Source: Hypholoma sublateritium FD-334 SS-4
Lineage: Eukaryota > Basidiomycota > Agaricomycetes > Agaricales > Strophariaceae
Length of the DNA: 64,000 bases
Direction: 5' to 3'
Assembly (NCBI GenBank): GCA_000827495.1
Contig: KN817541.1
Coordinates: forward strand, 336,678 to 400,677
The notes under the pieces were generated by a model, which was not told the DNA's origin, did not search any database, and worked only from the letters and a program-made list of their open reading frames with translations. Positions 34,967 to 47,566 of this stretch are shown one piece after another. The translations under genes and the position numbers were made by a program. The stretch's first letter is position 1; every line of letters starts with the position of its first letter.

Positions 34967-37900
34967 ATGGCAGACGCCGAGTCCTGGACCAAGAATCGGC
35001 AAACGCCCCACACACAGGATATTTACAATGGTTATGACCTATGGAAGAAGGGACACAAACAGCTTCAAGAAAGAACCGACGCCCCAAAGAATGGTCGCGA
35101 TTATGTGGAGAACGCAAGTAACCTCGTCACGCTCCTGGAGGGCTTTGCTGAGCTGAATGTAATTGCAAAAGGTAAGAGCTTCATGTAATTTACAATGACG
35201 ATGGAGGACTGGCTGACTAGAAAAATGTGATGTCCTAGCTGTGGTTATCCTTTTCAAAACGGTTGTTACACTAGAGTTGAACAGGAGAGAAAATGATGCC
35301 CATGTCGATATTGTCTTCCTCTCAATGGCGGACATGATGTCGGCTCTTCTAGAGTGTGTATATCTCGATTTCAGGCTGTAGCGGGCTATCTGACCTGACT
35401 TGATATACTACCCGTAGCACAAGCCAATTTTCGGAGACCCTCAGTAAGCGAACGAAAGACGGCAACCTGAGCGTGGCGGACAAACTGCGCGCCGAGTTTG
35501 CTGATATCGAGAAATACATCAATGTTTGCGGGAACAGCATGGATACATACTCCAAGGAAAGTCGGATCAGTATGTCTCCTCTCATAGCACACTTGTCAAC
35601 TACCTAATACCTACTCATTGTTCTCTCCAACAGAAAGGTTCATAAAGTCGGCCGAATGGAAGGCTCGCATTACGGAACAAATCACAACATTTCGCAACCG
35701 ACGCACCAAGCTCCAGCAGATATTGACGCTTCAAACTGCGTCGGACGTCAACAGCTTGGTGGACAAGACAACAGATATGGACCGCAAAATAGACTTATTG
35801 ATTTCCCATATTTTCTCCCCGAATTCAGATTATGAAAAAGCGGCTGCAAAGACGACTTGGCAATTCAGCAAGATGAAAGATGGGACGAACCTCGCTAACA
35901 ACCCAGAGTACCTGGAAGCCCTCCTGCAGGATCCCAAACTTAACCAAGAAGGGATGAGCGGTAATAAATCTGCAACGGTTGATCAGCTGCAGCAAGATCT
36001 CCGCCTCTCAGTCGAGGATGTGTGCGAGGAAAACAAAGAATCTTTCGAACGCAAGCTCCACTATTACACTGAGCAATTGGAGAAGTCTATGAAGACCAAT
36101 GCCGACTACATTGTAAAGAAGCTCTCCGGGCCGTACGATCGTCTGAAGCACAAGGTTCATAACCTCGATCATTATCTTTATTGGTTACATATACTGATAA
36201 TTCTACATGTAGGACCTCAAGAGTTTGTGGAAAAATATGGTTAGCTTGCTTACACCGTCTTTGAATTATTGAAGCGACTTTTTCTTTTAGAAATGGATTT
36301 TCTGCATCGACAACGACCATTTTACATCCGCGTTATTTGAATACTACCTTGATCATTTTTCATCGATTAAGGTACTCAAGGATGGCCAGGTTGAATTCAA
36401 TGATGAAGATTCTTCCGATGAGCGTACCACCGAGGAAAACCTAACCATCGTCAAAGATCTAACACGGAGGGGAGCGCTGAACCACCCAGACAAATGGACT
36501 CTGATTCCTATGGCCAAATACAAAGACCGAATAGCGCATGCTATTGATAGCGACGACTCTAAACTAATACGCATCAGTGAGGTAAACGCCTTCACAGATC
36601 GCATCCCGAAGGGGTGGACCGTGCCACAATGGTGCGCGTACGCGGCTGTTGGTACGGGTTGACTTTTATCTGCCGATGTGCGTTACTCACAATCTCTAAA
36701 TTCAATTAAGGCTGGACGTACCAAGCTCGCTGTTACAGGAAGAGAATGAACTATATTCTGAGCAGAATGCATGAAATGCAAGCGAAGGGTGCGCCGAGTC
36801 CCGCTAACTTACTTTCAGTTATTCCATGTCTTATTTGCGGTATATCTGGATTACATTAGTCCTCCCAGCCAACAGAGATCGAGTCATGACCGTGAATAGG
36901 ACCTTTATACCCTTCTACCAACTACTGGCCTGGGAGCCGTGGGAGACTCGGACGCCGTATGCGGCCAAGTACCCCATTCCCGAGGCTGTAGAGCTCCGAA
37001 ATCTGGTTAAAAACAAGATGATAACGGGCGACAATGAAATACGAAACAAATTGAATGGAATAAAGTGGAATGTGGAAGACGAGACAACAATGGAGATAAT
37101 AAACCCGGAAAAGGACTCCCCTCTCGAAACGGTGAGTGTATTTATTCTGGTACATATATAGCGAGAATGGTTATTGACAAAGCATTCAGTGTGTGCTCCA
37201 GCTTAGCGTTCTACTGCTCGAGCGCATGTATCAGGTTATGCAGACTCTCTCTGAAGCGACGGCGGATGGGAGGGAAATTGCGCCTCTAACAAAGGCATTG
37301 CAATATTTGCGGCAAATGTGCCTGAATCGCATAGGAGAGGTGAAGGGTGGGTAATTCCCCAACACGAATAAGTACCCACCTTTACTGATGAATGCAAGTA
37401 GCAACTGCAAACAAGAACTACAAAAACAAGGAAGGTATGTAGTTCGATCTTATGAAGGTAATATACCTTTAATTTTGTGTTTAGATATACGCCACTTCTA
37501 TGGGGGGATTTGGGGGTGTATCGATAGTGTGATCGTTCTTAATAAAGGCGGACTTCCATTCAAGCAAACAGACGTAGAGGATTTTCGTCTTGATGAAAAC
37601 TTGCTCGACGAATTCATTCAAGACCAGCCGATTTCGCACCCTCTCCAAGACATTGCACAAGAAGTCGTCGCCCCGTTTACCCTGTAGGTTCCCAGTGTGA
37701 AGTTGGTGTAATATTCGATGTACGCTTACATATACCATTAAACCAGCCAAGAGTGCAGTATATGCCACAAAGGGCCAGGGGAAGGATACCGTTATGTGTG
37801 TACAGAATGCGACGGTAAGACTATATCCCCTGCGTTTTCAAGTGAGCTGTGCCTTATCCACACATCTTTTCGGCTGTTAATGCAGCTATCATTTGCTCGG

Positions 37901-39358
37901 AGTGTTATGAAAAACGGCTTCCAGGCGGACCTCCTGAATCAGGCCACACGTTCGCGCACACTGTCCTACGGTTCTCTCTCGACACGGTTGAGAACCGTCT
38001 GCGCTGGATGGTGTTGGATGCTCAGATCCAGAAGCAACGTATCATTGACGACATGGCAAACTTGAAATGGGACCAAATGTCCTTCTTGGGTGATGACGAA
38101 CAGGAGGCAGAAGATAATGCAGAAGGTCGGATACTCCCGCCAGCTACGTCTATTCCTCTGACGCTGGTTCTGAAAATAGACGAAGAAGAAACTCCGTTCA
38201 GATGCAGCGATTGCGAAAAGGCTATAGTGCTGAATCGTAAAACCGACACCAAGTTTTATAAGTGTTTTGGGCACTCCTGCTCTGGTATGCTGGAAAACTT
38301 GTGCGCACTTACGCCACTGACCAAGTTACTCTAAAGGATATTACCTATGCCAACAGTGCTCAAGTGACGGCGCTAATCCAGACGGGCACCAATGGTGGCA
38401 TTCGTTGATTGTTCTCCGCAGTCAGGTCGTCCTCAAAGATCGCGACAGAGAAATGGAAGGAGAGGATTCCGACGCGGAGAGCGCATATAGTGACTACGAC
38501 AAAGATGACATCACCGTGTTGCAAGGCAAGATGGATACACTTTTGGAAGGCCAAACAAAGTTTGCCGAGGAGCGATCTAGAGACATCAACACAAATGCTG
38601 ATCTTGAGAGCAGGATATCGCAGCTCTTAGATAACAAAATCAGCGCAATGCTTGCGGGGTTTCGGGGCAATGGCAACGGGGACGGCGTTAGTGGTGCACT
38701 TGTCAGCAGGATGGCGCAACCGGAAGGTAAATTGGAGTCGACTGTCGATGAGATGCGGAAGAATTCCAACCCGTCTGCCCCACCGCCCCGAGCTCCCTCT
38801 TTTCCTGAAAGAAAAGTGCCATCCGCGTCCGACTTGCAAGAGAACACCGGGGTCGACGGTTACGGCGTTGGAGGTAACGATGGCCGCAATCAAGAGGGCA
38901 CCAGGTTCGGTGACGGCGTCGAAGGCAGGAATGTCGATAATCGAGAGGAAAACAGATCTGACGGCGACGGTCCTGAAAGCAACGACGAGCGCAACCAGAC
39001 CAGGTCCGACGGTGACGGCGTCGAAGGCGGCAATGGCTACGATCAAGAGGAAAACAGATCTGACGGCGATGGTCTTGAAAGCAACGACGAGCGCAACCAA
39101 GAGGACGCCAGGTCCGACGGTGACGGTCCTGAAAGCAACGACGAGCGCAATCAAGAGAACACCAGGTCCGACGATGATGGCGTTTCAGGCGGCAATGGCT
39201 ATAATCAAGAGGAAAATAGATCCGACGGTGGCAGTGCTGGAGATGACGATGATGACGACAGCGACCGCAACGACAGGGCCCAGCGCTCCGACGGCATGGA
39301 TGATGATAACGGCGACCCGCCGGAGGATTCGATTCCTGAGGAAGACAGAGATTTTTAG
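34967..39358 (+). CDS. EF-hand / double ZZ-like zinc-finger protein, array gene C with repeat tail
   Basis: Third tandem paralogue. Start MADAESWTKNRQTPHTQDIY. Order as in A: GRDYVENASNLVTLLEGFAE; NDAHVDIVFLSMADMM; VCGNSMDTYSKESRI; helices; EF-hand-like loop DSDDSKLIRISE (36546-36581) before AFTDRIPKGWTVPQWCAYAA; FYQLLAWEPWE; FYGGIWGCIDSV; finger 1 (CSIC, CTEC, CSEC, GHTFAH); a short linker in one exon; finger 2 (CSDC, FYKCFGHSC, CQQC, GHQWWH). Loop position 6, normally Gly, is Lys here, so calcium binding may be weaker. The C-terminus differs from the paralogues: after the coiled coil a repeated SDGDG/NDERNQ region runs to the stop. Thirteen introns; about 1,200 aa; frame intact. Confidence 0.88.
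38944..39230 (+). repeat. Coding minisatellite at the 3' end of gene C
   Basis: In-frame tandem repeat of about 48-54 nt. Units read ENRSDGDGPESNDERNQ, TRSDGDGVEGGNGYDQ, ENRSDGDGLESNDERNQ, DARSDGDGPESNDERNQ, NTRSDDDGVSGGNGYNQ and ENRSDGG. Two unit types alternate: one with ESNDERNQ, one with GGNGYNQ. The DNA of the first type is nearly identical at about 38944, 39048 and 39102. Confidence 0.85.
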
Positions 39359-41528
39359 TGAAGAGAACGTATAGTGTGCGCACCGTCTTCAGATACGGCT
39401 GCTTGGGTTTGATACGCTTGGGAAGTATTTATGTCTCTTGGCTGCCTTCACCGACAGCATTATGATTGTTATTTATACATTGTAAATTTGTAGAGTGCTT
39501 ACTTTGACGTTCGATCGGCGTGCATTGGTATTGGCCTCGTAGCCTCAAGCCACCCGTGTGCTTGTGGCGTTGTTGGTAGGCCCCGTCGACGACATGGAGC
39601 TGCCAACAGCACTGCGGAGCCTTCCACTGTCATTATGATGGCCGGTCAAGGGTCCGGCGGTGTTGTGTTTCGAAAACAGGGACATCCGGAGTGCAGAAAA
39701 GACTTCCAGCGACGGAAAACGGAGTATGAGGGGACTTCGACACGCTAAACACGGCGACGTTCGACTGCGTTGATAGTTATGTCGTGAGTTCGCTTACCCA
39801 TACCGCGTGTGTGAACTCCAGGTGCGTTGGATCGGTACTCGGGCCATTGTGCGGTGGACGTGCGGCATAATGGGTGATGCGGAGCGGCGTTGAGGTTGGA
39901 GGTGCTCGAGGGCGACGACGCCGGTGGCCCGTCCTCGCAGTGCGCAGGTTTAAGTGGCGGCGAAAAAATGCTCGTACTCGCTGGGCGCGCCGGGAATTAC
40001 TGACTGGTAGGCGTCAAAAGGGGGTGGTGAGCGGTAAGGTTGGTAAGGAAGGAGGAATCGAGGATGTTGAAGTGAGTGAGTGCCGTGGCCGCCTCAGTCG
40101 ATGCGGAGATTGCCGGCGGAAGTTGAAAGCATCCTCCGACAAAATGATCCAACACAAATCCACGTTCAAACGTTCTACACGCAGTTGTCTGCCTGCATCT
40201 TCCCTTGTTCTTTTCTCGCACCTTTGACAAATGCGCATCTTCTGGAACATATATGCTGCGAACTTACCGCTCACGCGAAGAGTGCCGCAACGCTTGATCG
40301 ACCCACTCGTCCACGGCCTGTTCCGTCGCGTTAAAATATATCTCCTTTACTCCTCACCTTGAACTCATCGGCGTTCTTGTGCGCACTCGCAACTGTTACT
40401 CACGCCTACGGTGTCTTCTGCAAAGATCGACTACCCAGCGCTAAATATAATTACTCGCTGCCAGCACACCATGTCATGAAAGCGATATCGATAACGCCGT
40501 GTTACGAGATGAATCGCCACGCACGGAATTGGGAAATCGTCGTGCCTGGGAGCTCTCGATGTTTGCAATCGAGCGCTTGAAGAATTGTCAAATCCGCCGT
40601 CAGTTATCGTGACAATTAAGTGCACCTCCATTTCATAATTGAGTTGCTGTCGCCCCAGCTATCCGTGACAATTTTATCTCTCTCTTCTTCCTGGTGCTTC
40701 CCAAGCCTCCCCTCATATTTGTTTAGGGTGCCGCAGCACCATAACGTCATGCCATGTAAGTGCTATCAACTACCTGAGATTGCTCGCTATACTCACATTG
40801 TCACAACAAGCAGGGCTACAGGTGTAGTGCGTCTGATAACGATCCATGAGCCGTATTCGGCGTGCTTAGATGCTCTGCTTTGTACAGCATATTTTCGGTA
40901 AGTCCTCACAGTCTACATATCTATAAGTATTCATTTCCAGAGCGCCCAGTCGTGAAGTGGTTGGTACGCGACAGATCACTGTGCGAACTGGATCCTGCCT
41001 CGGCTTAACAATTCAGTTGTGTTGCCGCGTTCGCAGATATGTGTCCCCCTGACAGTCTAACTCCAGGTGGAGTGGGACTAGGTCAGCTCAACCCGACTGA
41101 CAAAGAATAGGCACCTCGCAGACATTCCCTCCACGGTCGGAATTCGCGTTGTCGTTGTGCGGGACCATTGCGCGACATACGCAGACGAGGAGTCGTCGAA
41201 TGCAGACCGATGCTACGCCACAGAAAATTGCAATATCAGATATTAGCAGTACCTCAGGGGCACCATGTCAAAATAATCATGCATTGTCTGGATCCGTGAT
41301 AGTGAGTTCAGCTATTATGGGTGTATACGTACTGATGTATCTAATAGTAAATCTGCTGTGCAATGGTGTGCAGATCAGGTTTCACCTGGGTTCAATTTCT
41401 TATTTTGGTCAAACGCCCATCTTTAGCGCACAGACAATGAGGATTTTCCGAGGTAATCTGCATAGCTTAAAAGGCGTAGAATTCCCGAAGCATTGATCAT
41501 CTCAATTTCCTAGACCTTCGAGTTTCTG
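39359..41528. other. Spacer between array genes C and D
   Basis: 2.2 kb with no supported gene. Several ORFs of 70-117 codons have no recognisable domain and no splice-consistent extension. The D promoter should lie just before 41529. Confidence 0.45.
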
Positions 41529-44500
41529 ATGGCAGACTCCGACGCATGGACCGACCCTCTACATACGCCACGCACCCGGGACATTCACCGCGACTACCAG
41601 CAATGGGCCACGGTGCATAAACAGCTTCAAGGCAGCTCCGTGCCGAAAGAGGGTCGCGATTACGTGGCACACGCAATCACCCTCATTTCCCTGCTCGAGG
41701 GCTTCGCTGAGCTGCATCCCATCGCGAAAAGTGAGCCAAGCTCGCTTTCGTTTTCGAAGCGTCGACTGAATACTAACTGAAATCTACCAAACAAGCTGTG
41801 GTCAGCGTCTTCAAGGGGGTTGTAACGTTTGAGCAGACCAGAAGGGAAAACGATGCACATGTTGCTATTGTCTTCCTTGCGCAGGCCGACATGATGTCGA
41901 TTCTCTTGGAGTATGCATCCCGCAATTGTTAATTCACGGTTACTCATCTAACCTGGGACTGGATAGGACAAGTCAACTGTCAGAGCAGCGTGGTCAACGC
42001 ATGGACGACGACAGTTTACGAGACGATGATAATTTACGCGGGATTTTTTCGCGTATCGTGAAGGACATTAAGGCATGCGGGAATAGTATGGACGCATATT
42101 ACAAAGAAAAACGAATCGGTGGGCAATTTCGTTCCCCAGCTTGAAGTTTACGATTGAAACCTTCTTGTTCTCTTCGCAAGTCAAATTTATGAAATCACGC
42201 GAGTGGAAAGATCGCATCGCGGGACATGTCACCACTTTCTCTGCATACCGTACACTCCTTCACCAAACGCTGTCCATCCACATCGCTGCGGACGTCAGTA
42301 ACATGGTGGCCAAGACAAAAGATATCGATTCCAAACTGAACGTATTGATCGCCCATCTCTTTGTTCCCAAAGAAGACTGGGAAAAGGCAGTCGCAGCGAA
42401 GGTTCGGGAGCTAAGCAAATCGAAGGACCAGAAGGACATCATCGCCGACTCGAAAACCCTCGAGACCCTTGTCGACCTCACCAAAGAGTCCTTGTCGGAT
42501 GCCAAGGATGTTCAGGAAGCAGACCGCGGCGGTCCCAAAGAAATCAGAGCGCTGCCAACGGAGATGGACCAGTTGAAGAAGGATCTCAGTCTGCCGCTCG
42601 ATACTCTGTGCCAAAGAAACGAAGAGATGTTTGAACTCAAACTTAACTTCCATACCCGACAACTGCAGAATACAATCGAAAATGCTGCCAAATTCGTCGT
42701 GAAGAGTCTTTCTGGGCCTTATGATCGCCTTCATAATGATGTTCGTATTGCGGCACGTTTCAAAGACATCTATTCTCATGATCTTAATTGCAGGATCTCA
42801 AGAGTTTATGGAAGGAAATGGTATAATTTCTGAAGCTTAGCCGATTCCAACATTCGAGCTAATCTTTGTTTTGTCAGAACTGGATCTTCTGTATCGACAA
42901 CAACCATTTTACCAGCGCGCTATTCGAGTTTTACCTCGATCGCTTCTCGTCGAGAAAGGATCTGAAGTCGATTGAAGGTGGACCCGACGACCAATCTGGA
43001 GACGGTCCGGGAAACGGTGAAGAGTCTACTGTCGAAGAAAACCTCACTAGGGTCACATTTTTATCGCGTTTGGGAGTTCTCAATCACGCAGACGCATGGA
43101 CACTCGAGCCCATGGCAAAGTACAGCCAAAGCATAGCGAGCTCCATCGATGGCGACGAGTCGGGCTTCATACGCATCAGCGAGGTGAACTCGTTTACGGA
43201 TGCGATGCCGACGGGGTGGCGTTTGCCCCAATGGTGTGCTTATGCAGCTATCGGTGCGAGTCAACGTCAACGCAGCAATGAAATTGATAAACTTACTCAA
43301 ATGATCTTTAGGCTGGACGTACGAGGCTCGTATATACAGGAAACGAATGAACGATCTCATTAGCAGAATGGCTGAAATGCAAGCAATAGGTAAGGACTGC
43401 GTGATGCACATGATCTAACATCCCTCCTATTGACTGGGAATTCACCCGACAGTACTCCCTACCAACAGATCTTTCGTGATCATGACGAACGAGCAGACTC
43501 TGCCCTTCTTTCAACAGCTGGCCTGGGAGCCCTGGAACACGGCAGACGACGAGCGCGCAAAATATCCCATCCCAGCCACCGATCTTCGTTTTCTCGTCCT
43601 TGAAAAAATAAAAACAGAAGACAAGGAACTGAGAGATATATTGGAATCATTCAACTGGACCGTAGAAGATTATTCTACATTACAGCTACTGTACGCAGAG
43701 GAGCCAATAGAAAAGGTAAGGAAAACTGTCATGTCGTGGTCTCAGATTGTGTATTGACATATTCGCTGCAGCATGTATTGCAACTCAGCACCCTGCTCCT
43801 TGAGCACGCGTATCAAGTGATGCAAGCTTGCACTCAAGTCACGGTTGATGCAGAGGAATTTGTCCACTTGCGGGCGACACTGTCTCTTCTGATGAATGTA
43901 TGTTCATCCCACGTAGATAGTTTGAAAGGTAAGTGATCAAATTCTGTTGGTATGCGGCATGTTGACATGGAAATCATCCAAAGACGAGTTCAAGAAGGAC
44001 AAAAAGGATGAGACATGTATGTTAACCATTTCTAGTTTCAATGCGAGTATCCAACTCTTCGTTAGACATAGATAGCTTCCACGGCGGTATATGGAGCTGC
44101 CTCAATCGAGTAAAGGGATCTGATGGTGGTGCCAATGACCAAGCTATCGCTGGAAATTCCCTTCCGTTCGAAACGGAAGATATCGTCGATTTCCTTTCCG
44201 ATGAACAGGTACTTCAAGAATTTCGTCTTCCTCCACTCGGTGCACACGAGTACCGTCGCCATCTAAAGTACAAGCCATGGGAAGAGCACGTCCTGTCGCT
44301 TGCAGACGAACACATACCGGAAGAAATCCCAAACACATGGCAAAATGCCGAAGAAATCGGAGACCCCAGGCAAGAGTACGCAGACCTCCCCCTCGGGATG
44401 TACGTTTCTTAGTCCCTTCATATTGTGCGCATAATTTCAACTCCTTCGGCAGCCGACAGTGCGACATTTGTTCGCAGACGCCGATTAAGGAATACTATTA

Positions 44501-45743
44501 TATATGCACAGAATGCGATGGTATGGCTATCTACTCCTTGAATGCACAATCTTTATTGAACCAGGTTATTTATCGTTCAGACGTCGATATATGCTCTGAG
44601 TGCTACAAGCTCCGGAAGGAGGACACGGCGAATCCGGGCCACAAATATTCGCATGTTGTGTTGCGATTTGCGCTTCACACAGTTGACGTACATCGACGCT
44701 GGATGATGTTAGAAGCACAGGTCCAGGTAGAGCGCATTCAGACCAATGCGTACCAGTGGGAGCTTGAATCAGAAGGCCAAGGCGAGTCAATTGGATGGAC
44801 CAAATCCGACATAACGGGGCTTACTGACGTCCGCGGTGAAGAGGTCAAAAGTCCTTACTGGTGCAATCATTGCCAAGAAGAAATTCCGTTGGAGGGCGAG
44901 CACACATTCTACAAATGCTCTTGCCACTCCTGCGTTGGTAGGCACAAGATTCAAGGATACGTGCACCAAATAGCTAACTGACATTTAGATTATTGGTTGT
45001 GCGATAATTGTGCGCATGAGCCGATTGTCGCCGATGATCCCGATGGTCACCAATGGTGGCATACGCTAATTGTTCTCTGCCCCGAAATTGTGCGCTATCT
45101 GGACGATGGTCTCTCCGACGACGAATCAGAGGTGCAGAGCACGCAGAGGAGCGCGGACCCTGGCAGCGGGGCAGATGCGATTGGGAACCGGATTTCCGCC
45201 GTGGTCGTCGAAAAGCTCGACGCCACCCACTCAATGCTCCAAACCAAACTGGATTCGATATTGGAAGGTCACGCAAGATCGACGACAGACAACACTGGCG
45301 ACGGTGATGCCCAGAGCCCCACAGCCGAGATTGAGAACAGGATGTCGCAGCTCGAGGACAAGGTAGACACGATACTCACGGAGCTACGCGGCGATGGCGG
45401 AAAAGACGAAGCAAGTAAGGGGCTTGAAGACAGGATGTCGCGGCTAGAGGAGAAGATGGATATGATGGTTGGCGAGATGCGGAAGTTCTTCAGCTCGTCT
45501 GCTCTTCAAGCTCCCTCTGCGCCTTCCAGAGAGCGATCTTCTGCCCCATTTGATACTGAAGGAGAGGACGATCTTGACTCCTTTGCACCCAAAGGCTACC
45601 CGGGACACGATGATAATGGAGACGATGGCGAGGGGTATGGTAATGTTCAGAATGAAGATGATGGAGGCAATGGCGGAGATGACAACGGTGGAGATTATTA
45701 CAATCAAGGTGATGACGGAAACGATAATGGCGGAGATTACTAG
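41529..45743 (+). CDS. EF-hand / double ZZ-like zinc-finger protein, array gene D
   Basis: Fourth tandem paralogue. Start MADSDAWTDPLHTPRTRDIH. Order: GRDYVAHAITLISLLEGFAE; NDAHVAIVFLAQADMM; ACGNSMDAYYKEKRI; helices (FELKLNFHTRQLQNTI); EF-hand loop DGDESGFIRISE (43148-43183) before SFTDAMPTGWRLPQWCAYAA; FFQQLAWEPWN; FHGGIWSCLNRV; finger 1 (CDIC, CTEC, CSEC, GHKYSH); a short linker; finger 2 (CNHC, FYKCSCHSC, CDNC, GHQWWH); coiled coils MSQLEDKVDTILTELRGDG and MSRLEEKMDMMVGEMRKFF; and a Gly/Asp-rich tail to NDNGGDY. Thirteen introns, about 1,140 aa, no frame break. Finger 2 has C-x4-C between its third and fourth Cys, not the usual C-x2-C, in all four paralogues. Confidence 0.88.
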
Positions 45744-46509
45744 TCATTTCTATGCGCACACAGGCTGCTTCGCCCGGACTCGGAGCCAGAATTGAACGTT
45801 TGAACAGTGTTTGCACACAGATTCCCGCGCCAGCACTAAGCATGTCGTCGACAGTTTCATTGACAATTAATAGATAACCTGCGGATTTTCACCGCACATG
45901 ATCCACGTACATAATCCCTTGATTAGACGACTACGTTGACTCTTGAGCTTGAGATTCGACTGCAGAGGCACTCTTTGTCGAAAAGAAGACGTATAAAGAG
46001 GAAGATATGGGGCAGAGGTCAAGAAAACTGCATTTCATTTTCGACAGATTGGGAATCGGGCAAAGATGACCGGCAACTCGGCCCGCAAAATAGAGGCGCT
46101 GCGACCGTGACATTGCCCGAAAATAGCCAAATTCCAACCTGATTCTAACCAAAGTCTTATTCAACCGTCACCTCTAAGAACCCACTGCCTTGAAGTTGCT
46201 CCTCACGTTTGCTTCGATCTCTATTTCCATGCTGTCGGGAGCCTCAATGACCAGCTTGACCTAATTGAACGCAGATTGAACAAACGGTGACACATACGAA
46301 AATGCACATGTCCATTGAACAATTGACAAGGGACGCATCAGTTGATAAGTGCCTAGTATCGCGCCATTGACTGTCAAGGAATGGCCCATATTTCACTTCT
46401 GTACCATGCAATCAACCTATTGGTCACTGGCTGCACAGGGAGGGACGACGCACAAAGGTCAGCTCCAAAGATGTTTGCTTCGTTTTTTCCTTTGTTTTAC
46501 TGAAATCGA
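45744..46509. other. Intergenic, gene D / F-box pseudogene
   Basis: About 770 bp. No gene seen and no 5' half of the adjacent F-box-like pseudogene could be recognised. Confidence 0.45.
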
Positions 46510-47170
46510 CCTAAAAATCCCAGGTCTGTTCATTTCGCTGCGATTATCGAGGCAATCCTCGAACACGGAACACCACGCAAGATCTATATTGACCTTATGG
46601 ACGCCGCGTTGTGCGCAGCGCCGAGTAGTACGCCCCTCCCTTCGAATATGCCCCAGTCTCGCGACACGCGTAGTTGAGCGCTGGTCGCTCACCCTCGTCA
46701 ATGAGACCTTTGCCTGCCTCGACATACCGTCCGCGCCCGGTCCGTAGCCGGCTATGATCACCCTGTAGCCCCCCGCTTCCCCAACGCTGAGTGCGGGGGG
46801 CCTCTCTAGCGACGCTGCTTACGATTGCGGAACACCATCACCGCTTGCGCACTCTGCAGACGCGCCTCGCTCCGTCTTTCCAGCCCTGCCTGCTGGGCGA
46901 TGGTGAAGGCGGTACAGGTGGTCGACCCCCCCCCACGCGCTTCACACGCTGGTCGTCGGTTCCGGGGAATTATCGATGGTGGACAAGCTCACCATTGCTC
47001 CGGTAATTGGCTCGCTATCCCCTATTTTGGAAACGATTTCGGTGCAAGACGCGGACGTGTGGGACACGGCGTACTGGAAGTTTGTGCATAAAGTTGTTAA
47101 GATCTGCCAAGAGTCAAGACGCGCGGGATGCAGATTGGGTGCAGGCGCAGCGCGTGAGTTATTGATATGA
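46510..47170 (+). pseudogene. Frameshifted 3' fragment of an F-box/LRR-like gene
   Basis: Peptide pieces in different frames align in order with the intact gene at 50362-52529. FAAIIEAILEHGTPRKIYI matches FASLVQIFLEFAKPTAISI. CPSLATRVVERWSLTLVNETF matches CPTLSQLVIKDWALSSIDSNF. GASLATLLTIAEHHHRLRTLQ matches GITLPTLRAIAHHYPNLLELQ. The last piece, KLTIAPVIGSLSPILETI with FVHKVVKICQ, matches the conserved end LRM/VRMCQ. Shifts lie between the first and second pieces, at stops near 46745-46760, and at a run of nine C near 46925-46933. The 5' half is missing. The C9 shift alone could be a sequencing error, but the several breaks together indicate a dead copy. Confidence 0.75.
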
Positions 47171-47566
47171 GCAAGGCTTCTACTCCTGCTAGCATTTCCA
47201 CATGTGTTACTACGCATTGTCAAGGCACTTTCAAATTTTTGTTACCGTCGACGTTCAAGGAACTTTCAAGGCAGTGTCAAGGACCAGCCTCGGTCTTTGT
47301 ATGTCCACATGACTGCCCAACGTCAACTCGGATGAAGTACTGCACACCTCTAACGATTGTATTTATTTGGTGATGCTCTATTTTTACACTGTTCGTTCGA
47401 GCTCTGTTGGCTATTGACTTGTTCGATAACCATCATCAACCAGACCTTCCTGTGGCCAGCTGGCCACACTAGTCTACGGGAAGACTGATTACCTTGTAAG
47501 AAAACTGCTATTGTCAACGTTCCTCTACAGCGGCTAACGGGGGAACATGTTTAGGCAGAGAAGTTT
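47171..47566. other. Intergenic, pseudogene / RGS gene
   Basis: About 400 bp. It probably contains the promoter and possibly a first exon of the RGS gene; splice signals are visible near 47492 and 47554 but no convincing start codon was fixed. Confidence 0.4.

Noticed and set aside
40080..40334. 84-codon ORF in the C-D spacer
   Set aside because: No recognised domain, no paralogue in the window and no convincing splice extension.
19945..45743. Possible NLR/STAND immune receptors
   Set aside because: No nucleotide-binding P-loop, no WD40, ankyrin or TPR repeats. EF-hand and zinc fingers only.
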